DNA of 64,000 nt from NCBI GenBank assembly GCA_012931725.1, contig CM022945.1:156456601-156520600 (forward strand). Reading direction: 5' to 3'. The stretch comes from Litsea cubeba (taxonomy: Eukaryota; Streptophyta; Magnoliopsida; Laurales; Lauraceae). Under the pieces are notes generated by a model. It had not been told where the DNA came from. It worked only from the letters and a program-made list of their open reading frames with translations, and did no database searches. The position numbers and the translations under genes were made by a program. Shown one piece after another: positions 58,124 through 64,000 of this stretch. How positions within the stretch are numbered: position 1 is the first letter of the stretch; each line of letters starts with the position of its first letter.

Positions 58124-60485
58124 TGTTGACACCAAAAATGTCACTTTGCCTTTTCAAGATCCAAAGAGCTACATGAAGTCGCAACCTGCCATAAATAGGC
58201 AATGCTGCTTCCAAAAATCAAATCTTGTCAGAATCAAACAAAAACTGCAAGATTCTTCCAGACAGCCAAAAGAGGAGTACACAAGAAGTTTCGGGCCATT
58301 TCAAAATCATTTGGCCTAACTTCGCTTCTCCGACAGCTGAAAAGGAGCTCTCGGCGGCAAAGCTCTCCGGGACCATGGTTTCCAAGACAGAGCCTATGGA
58401 TCATCTTAAAATGACTCCAATAGGTTCCCTGTCAAAATTCAAGTCAATCGGACATCGGTTGACCGCACATCAAACCGCGACATCTTCATCGCGACAAAAA
58501 GCAAGTCTACAGGTGATAGGACCCCAAACGGCTTCAAAACTCAAACAAAAGCCTATGGTTGGTCTTATTTATTGCTCAGGAGGCTTCACACCAAATTTCA
58601 GGTCATTCCGACATCGTTTGACCCAGCTTTAGAATCGGCAGCTCTGCGCGACAAAGTCTTCGGCTTTCTCAGGAAATTGGAAGCTTTGCAAAATAAAATG
58701 CAAGGATTCTCATCAGGTTTCCTACAAAGAAATTAGGCCAATAAATGGTCAAAATGTCAAGGAAAAGTACAGAAGAAAAAAGAATCGAAAAACAGCAAAA
58801 ACGGACGCAAAACGGGACACGAAAGGGGGAAAACCCCCCAGGGTCGCAGACCCCTGCGACCCTGGGCCAGGGTCGCCGGCGACCTTGGAACCCGGGGTCG
58901 CCGGGAAAGCCCCGGAAACCCCGGTTTTCGTCGTTTTTTTGCGATTCGAGGAGCCCAGCCTCTGGTACTTTCCAAAATTCATGCTTTTGAGACACCAAGT
59001 CCTCTGACATCCGTCCAAAACACGGGTCAATCATCAAGAGTATCGAAAACAATATTGATCGCCACCCGGTCAACCAAAAAAAGTGTGCTTTCTACCCGAC
59101 CGATCGAGAAATCGACAGGACAGATGGCACCGACCCGCTGTTGGCAACAAACACCTGAAATTACATGATCATCTGATGTCGATCTACATGAAGATCCATC
59201 GATGATCATCAACAGAAGAATCCCAAAAGACGTGGCACGGCCCGCGACTCTTCAGCTGCTCGGCGACCACTTAATGCGATTAATTGACTAGCTTTATTAC
59301 AGTCATTAATCCATTTCTTTGGACGGCCCAATCAGAAGCAAGCATTCGGGAGTTACAAGTCAAGAGATTCATGGCATTTAACCCATGACAACTCCTCCCA
59401 TCATGGCGATTAAAGGCGATTAAATGCCCTCAATCTCCTCCGGCCAATCAGAAGCCAAGAAAAAGGAGTTACAAAATAAACAATTCAATTTTGTAACTCC
59501 TCCCATTATGCGGCTTAATGACAATAAAAGCCCATAAACCCACCTAAAAGGCTACCTAAAAGCCTATAAATAGGAGGGCTCTCCAAGAAGAAAGAATCAG
59601 AGAGATCAGAAACATCAGAGACATCAGAAACATCAGAGAGATCAGAAACATCAGAGAATCGAACATCAGAGAAAAAAGCACAAGCACACAGACAGAAATC
59701 CAGAGAAAGGAAAAAGAGAGAAAACTCTGCGGAAGTTCTACACCGGCCACCGCAACAAGGTGACAAAAGTCCCTTGGGGGGTATCCCCCCCAAGGCCCTT
59801 GCCTTCTCCTCCTGCCTCCAATGGTTTAGATGTGGCTTTTCAGCCCGTCTACTCGGCTTTTTATTGGATATAGGACCTCCTTTTGGTCTTTGTCTTCTAA
59901 AAAACCTGAGGTTATAGCCAAGCCAAGCGAATCAATAGCATCCTCTGTTCTCATTTGCATGGATGATGGCGAAGCCCACATATGGCTTGTGACCGTCAAT
60001 CTAAACGGGTCCCCCACAATCTCCTGAGAAGTTAGATCCTCCTTTTCTTGCTTTTCATTGTAGTTTGTATTTTTTTCAAAAGAGACAAAAATCACAATTC
60101 TTGTCTTTCATTGTTGATAAGGATTGTAAATCGGCTATAAACGCCAAAATCGGCTATAAACGCCAAAAATCGGCTATAAACGCCAAAATCGGCTATAAAT
60201 GCCAAAAAAAATCGCCTTTCACGGCAAATCAAGAAAATGTCTCTTTTCTTAAATATATGTGCAATGGAAAACTTGAAAGAAGTTGATTTCCTTTTTACTT
60301 GCGAAGGTTGATCTCCGGATCACCACTTGCAATTCCAAGTAAAAATAGAAAATCTGGCACACCCACAAAAAAAGAAATGTTGATGCACGCCCCTTGCCCC
60401 CCGGTTACGAAAGGGTCGGAACCAAACGGACTCCCACGTCCGCCGACCTCGGTAGGAACCCGAGCATTCGGGGCGCGGTCCATCA
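58124..60485 (+). repeat. 3' LTR of element B
   Basis: 2,362 bp, same termini as the 5' LTR, preceded by a polypurine tract. Differences include a small deletion near 58625, shorter CATCAGA repeats (59586-59675), a one-base-shorter C run and about twenty substitutions. Confidence 0.95.
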
Positions 60486-61611
60486 CATAGCTTGAGTTAA
60501 ATTCATAGTTGAGTCTTCACAACTTTAATCATAGTACCGTTAATAGCCTCATATGTACATTTACAAAACTTATATCCAATCATATTAATGCACTCCACAT
60601 CTCATTTTGGATCGGAATCTAGAAGTTGATCTGGTTTTTCTTTTTCTTTTTTAAGTTGATACCTCATTTAGATACAACACATAGGTACTGTTGTCAGATC
60701 TAGATCCAAATCTATAAAGACAAATTCTAGTCTGGATCAACCATGGCCCTGCCCCAAGTCCGAGCCATTTGCATTGAGCCCAGCCCAAAAATCAGAAGGG
60801 ATCTTGAATTATTGGGTCAAGTTCAGGTGGGTTGCCCACTCCTAGGTCTAAGGATACTCCCGGACCAGGTTGGATAGGAACTAAGCCAGTGCAAGCCCTG
60901 CCCATTTAGCTCTCAAGTGTAGTGTTATAGCCCAAATCCAATACTTGGGCCTAAAATTTAGCCTGAGACCCAGCCCATTTCCCAAAGCACAAACATCAGT
61001 ATCTGTTAGATTTGTTGCACTACATTATCCCTATAAGCATTTCATAATCGGGCTAGACACCTTGGCCCAGGTACAGTCTAAGGGCCCAAAACAAGAACCC
61101 AAATCCAGTCCAATGTGGGTGAACCTCTGCTGCCGCTCAGTCTGGCCGAGCCCAGGAGCATCCATGCCTAGGTGCAACTGATTTGTGGAGGCTGCCCATT
61201 CTTGGACCTAAGCATAACTTCCGACAGGCCCAAAATGGAAGCTTTCATGGATCTCATACATATCTTATTCAGTCCTGAAACTCTTAACCCGCCCTCCTGA
61301 AGTGGAACTCAAGTCAGACTCAATCGACTCGGTACCCTTCAGTTGAGTTTTGTGTCAACCTGGACAGTTAAGGGTGAGTTGCTCGGACTATTGTGAGCGC
61401 CCCCCTGTTGGTCAAGCAATCATGTGCATAAATTCATCCAGGAATTGTCTACATGATACATCTGGTAGCCAATTTCGCCTTTAGATTTTCCAGCATCCAA
61501 AGCCAAAACTGTTTAGACCTGTCAACTTTAACATGATAAAGATGCTACAGACCACAATAAAAACAAATTTCGATACAAACGTAGGATGTTTACGTGGGTC
61601 ATTCCTCATTT
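60486..61611. other. Flank right of element B, no gene seen
   Basis: Begins with the CATAG duplication. 60720-61250 is less AT-rich, with repeated GGCCCA/CAGCCC phrases on the plus strand. It looks like an old non-coding repeat; family not recognised. Confidence 0.45.
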
Positions 61612-62006
61612 CTACTTTATTACAGGATCAACGAATGCGTGATGCATGGGATCAGAGGCCCAAAGTTCAACTAGATGATGATGAGATGAGGTCAGTCTTT
61701 GGACTTCTTCCATCAGCCAGATGGTAGCTTCAGCTTTAACATGGATGAATGATGGTATCCAAGGGTAGGTGTTCCTCATCTGTCCCAATCCTCATCCCAT
61801 CCCACTGTGAGCGTGATGTTGGTGAGGTAGTGTAACGGCTGTCCATATAATTTCTTTAATGATTTGGCTAACCCCTGCCATGTTGTGAATGGGATCACAG
61901 ACCCGCGATTAGTAGAGATAGGGATATGCTTCATGTATTCCTGATACATCACTACTGTTTTGATCACTGCAGCTGCACCATTTAACATGTTTATACCATC
62001 CAGCAC
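61612..62006 (-). pseudogene. RDM1: RDM1-like pseudogene (RNA-directed DNA methylation)
   Basis: Minus-strand codons match plant RDM1 across its conserved part. MYQEYMKHIPISTNRG starts at 61949, followed by SVIPFTTWQGLAKSLKKLYG and QPLHYLTN; then, in a second frame, IGTDEEHLPLDTIIHPC; then, in a third, KAEATIWLMEEVQRLTSSHH and SDPMHHAFVDPVIK with stop TAG 61612. Two small indels (near 61800 and 61747) break the frame. RDM1 belongs to the DDR complex that helps Pol V transcription and DRM2 methylation. RDM1 is about 160 residues; the N-terminal part is not recognised upstream (61950-62006 differs). Recognised by eye. A plus-strand open frame here (61533-61727) is the reverse shadow. Confidence 0.85.
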
Positions 62007-62164
62007 TAATTGCAGAGAGGCCTATGCACTACTAAATAATATCAAAGCAGACCATAGGGACAATTACCGTACGGACGGCCTAAGACTCGAGAATTACCCC
62101 ATAAAAGATGAAAGAATGAAATTTACCTGATAGAAGACCGTACACAAAAAACGTCCAAAATGGG

Positions 62165-62312
62165 ACTGAAATACCCTTTTTCATGCGATATCCTATGGGG
62201 GTAGGATATCGCACATTTCGACATCCCAAGAACTTAGGATATCGCACAGTTCGATATCCTAGAATGGTAGGATATCGCACAGTTCGATATCCTAGACCTG
62301 CAGGATATCGCA
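62165..62312. repeat. GGATATCGCA inverted-repeat cluster
   Basis: (A/T)GGATATCGCACAGTTCGATA and TCCTA(G/T) recur three to four times in alternating orientation, giving possible stems TAGGATATCG...CGATATCCTA. Read on the minus strand it is followed by GAAAAAGGGTATTTCAGTCC, which resembles the ends of small MULE-like elements. Confidence 0.7.
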
Positions 62313-62449
62313 TAGTCACCAACTTCCATCCCATCACGTACCACAGTTTTCACCACAAAAATCCGTTTCATCTTCTCCATTTTCTCACTGAGGATTTCTG
62401 ATTTTGGGAGCCCGCCAAACGTTTTCTCCTGTCTCGCCCAAACCAGGTT

Positions 62450-62680
62450 CCCACTTCCACCTCCCTCCCTCCCTCCATCGCCTACCATGTCTCTCCCCAT
62501 CTCACCAGTGCTCGCCCAAGACGAGAACCCACTCCCCTGTTCCGGAACGATGACGGGAACCCCCCCCCCTCTCTCTCTCTCCATCTCGCTATGGTCGACC
62601 AAAACCCAGGGCCTTTTTTTTTCTACAACACAAACCCGCCCCTCCCCCTTGCACCTTTCTCTCCCCCTTGCAACTTTTTT
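62450..62680. other. Pyrimidine-rich tract
   Basis: CCTCCCTCCCTCCCTCC, CCCCCCCCCTCTCTCTCTCT and CCCCTTGCACCTTTCTC phrases. Open frames here are compositional. No gene recognised. Confidence 0.5.
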
Positions 62681-63044
62681 TTTAGTACAGAATATGCACT
62701 TTGTTTTTGTTTTTAAACTTCTAAGATTATGTAATGGTGCCATCTATCATCTATCTCCATTCTCTGGTCTCTTTTTTTTTTTTTTTTTGAAGATACAAAT
62801 TCCAACTAATTGCTCACCCTTCTTATTTATCAATCAGTGGAAATTCTAATGTGTTTTATCTTAATGTGTATTGTGCAGGCTGGTTGACCTGATCAAGGTT
62901 TCAGCTGAGTATGTGACCTGAAGGCTGTATGTGCAGGATGTTTTGACCACTACCTTGTGGATGATGTTTTGACCTTGTACTAATGGAAGTGGGAAATTAT
63001 AAACATGTTTTGAATGGGTATTAAATGTACTAACTTAGGCCTAT

Positions 63045-63250
63045 TTTGAATGGTATGGATTTTGGATTGGTTAAATGTACTAATGGACGAATGTTTTTTT
63101 ATGGTATATGGTGTTGGATTGGATGAATGGTTAGAATGGTATGGTGTTAGATTGGTTGAATGTACTAATGGACGAATGGTTTTTTATGGTATGATGTTCG
63201 ATTGATTAGAATGGTTAGAATGGTTTTTTATGGTATGGTGTTGAATTCTG
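63045..63250 (+). repeat. Degenerate ~60-bp tandem repeats
   Basis: Three to four units of TTGGATTGG(T/A), GAATGTACTAATGGACGAAT, and GTTTTTTATGGTAT(A)TGGTG. Confidence 0.75.
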
Positions 63251-64000
63251 TAGGTATTTCCCATGAGTTTTCTCAATGTCAATACAGGTTCATTACAACT
63301 GTTTGAGATGCTATGATTTTATTGATTATGGCCAGCTTGCAGCATGTATTTTGAAGTTGACACTGATTCTTTTGGGGAATAAATATGCACACATCCTTTA
63401 GATCTTTGGTCACACATTTTAGCCTCCTAGTGGAACTCTTTGTGCAGTGTGAGTAAGACAAATCTGTTAAACTATCTTCAGTTAAGAAAACTCATTCTCA
63501 ATTTAATACATGAGTAGTAAACCTTGTGGTCAGAAGTAATCAGATGAAATTGTAAGCATCCTCTTGTTTATTCAATAATTGAGAAAAAAAATTGAGCCCA
63601 TTTGAGAGTAAAGGGCATTCCATTTCTGTGGTAAAACTGTAAACGGGTAAGAACCAGTTTGGAGCCAGATCTGATCCAAAGTCAAAGTCATAGACCTGAA
63701 TTATGACCACTAGACCTGGATCCACTTAGAATAATGGGACCCAGGTCCAGATCTAAGACCAACTATTAGATTGATTTGGATCCAAATCTGGATATCATCA
63801 CCCTGGAAAGTATTTACAGGTTCTGTTTGGGGATGGCTGGTTTTTTGACCTTCAGCTTCAATCTGCTGGGAAGGGGGCTGGTTTTTTTTTTTTTTTATAA
63901 ATGTTTGAGATACATACGGTTTTATGAAAGAAAATATTGAACTGAAAACTAACAGAGGGGATCATTGTCAGAGCAACATGAAAAAAGTTTCATTGATCAT
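63251..64000. other. Right edge, no gene seen
   Basis: AT-rich DNA. 63650-63790 is rich in GGATCC/AGATCTG/GGATCCAAAT phrases, resembling similar phrases at 37370-37425 and 60600-60720, likely one worn dispersed repeat. Confidence 0.4.

Larger units (their letters stand above)
37473..60485 (+). mobile_element. Full-length Tat-type Ty3-gypsy retrotransposon, 23 kb (element B)
   Basis: Two LTRs (37473-39863 and 58124-60485) flank gag, protease, RT, RNase H, a second archaeal-type RNase H and integrase on the plus strand. A spliced antisense gene lies on the minus strand before the 3' LTR. The target duplication is a perfect CATAG (37468-37472 and 60486-60490). Dual RNase H, the pre-RT G-patch, an integrase without chromodomain and the antisense gene define the Tat lineage (Retand/Ogre relatives). 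LTRs differ at roughly 20-25 sites plus indels by eye (~1%), so the insertion is recent, yet gag-pol has many stops and shifts. Confidence 0.95.

Noticed and set aside
37473..60485. Integrated pararetrovirus (caulimovirid)
   Set aside because: LTRs, integrase, target duplication and dual RNase H identify a Tat retrotransposon; no movement protein seen.
61533..61727. Plus-strand exon-like frame with DQRMRDAWDQRPKVQL
   Set aside because: It is the complement of the RDM1-like C-terminal codons on the minus strand, which match a known family.

Overview
This window is nuclear DNA from a flowering plant. It is almost entirely nested and adjacent transposable elements. Evidence for a plant: Ty3-gypsy elements of the Tat and Tekay/Del lineages, a MuDR-type (MULE) transposon carrying a plant mobile domain plus Ulp1-type protease gene, canonical GT-AG introns, and a broken copy of RDM1, a plant-specific RNA-directed DNA methylation gene. 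No rRNA, tRNA or intact host gene was found. The species cannot be named from the sequence.

Layout. (1) 1-3205: the 3' end of a Tat-type retrotransposon (element A, plus strand), holding an antisense spliced gene on the minus strand, a polypurine tract and an 884-bp LTR. (2) 3206-9149: AT-rich DNA without recognisable genes, ending in a scattered array of Helitron-terminus-like repeats. (3) 9150-36672: a MULE with ~138-bp terminal inverted repeats (TIRs) and a near-perfect 9-bp target duplication. It carries a broken transposase gene (plus strand) and a broken PMD-Ulp gene (minus strand). Its transposase is interrupted at 12048-26961 by a Tekay/Del chromovirus on the minus strand (LTRs about 1.4% diverged by eye). 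That element is interrupted in turn by a 3,986-bp solo LTR at 18207-22192 with a perfect CATCA duplication. (4) 36673-37472: flank with more Helitron-like repeats. (5) 37473-60485: a complete 23-kb Tat-type element (element B) with 2.4-kb LTRs (about 1% diverged by eye) and a perfect CATAG duplication. Gag-pol is on the plus strand with a dual RNase H. A five-exon antisense gene is on the minus strand, converging on pol. (6) 60486-64000: old flank with the RDM1 pseudogene (61612-62006, minus) and small repeat arrays.

How the parts relate. The order of insertion is Helitron-like repeats, then the MULE, then the Tekay/Del element, then an element later reduced to a solo LTR. Element B is a separate young insertion. 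The two Tat elements share one design: sense gag-pol plus an antisense gene with its own TATA box. In both, the first ATG downstream of that TATA opens the reading frame, introns are canonical, and the 3' exon encodes a coiled coil. The most interesting observations are these:
- the reconstructable antisense gene of element B, in which four introns keep phase;
- a 605-bp G-patch cassette in its pol, bounded by 121-bp direct repeats, whose removal restores the frame;
- a nine-copy internal array of an 18-bp palindrome that is also present inside both MULE TIRs.

All divergences and repeat counts were made by eye without alignment software.
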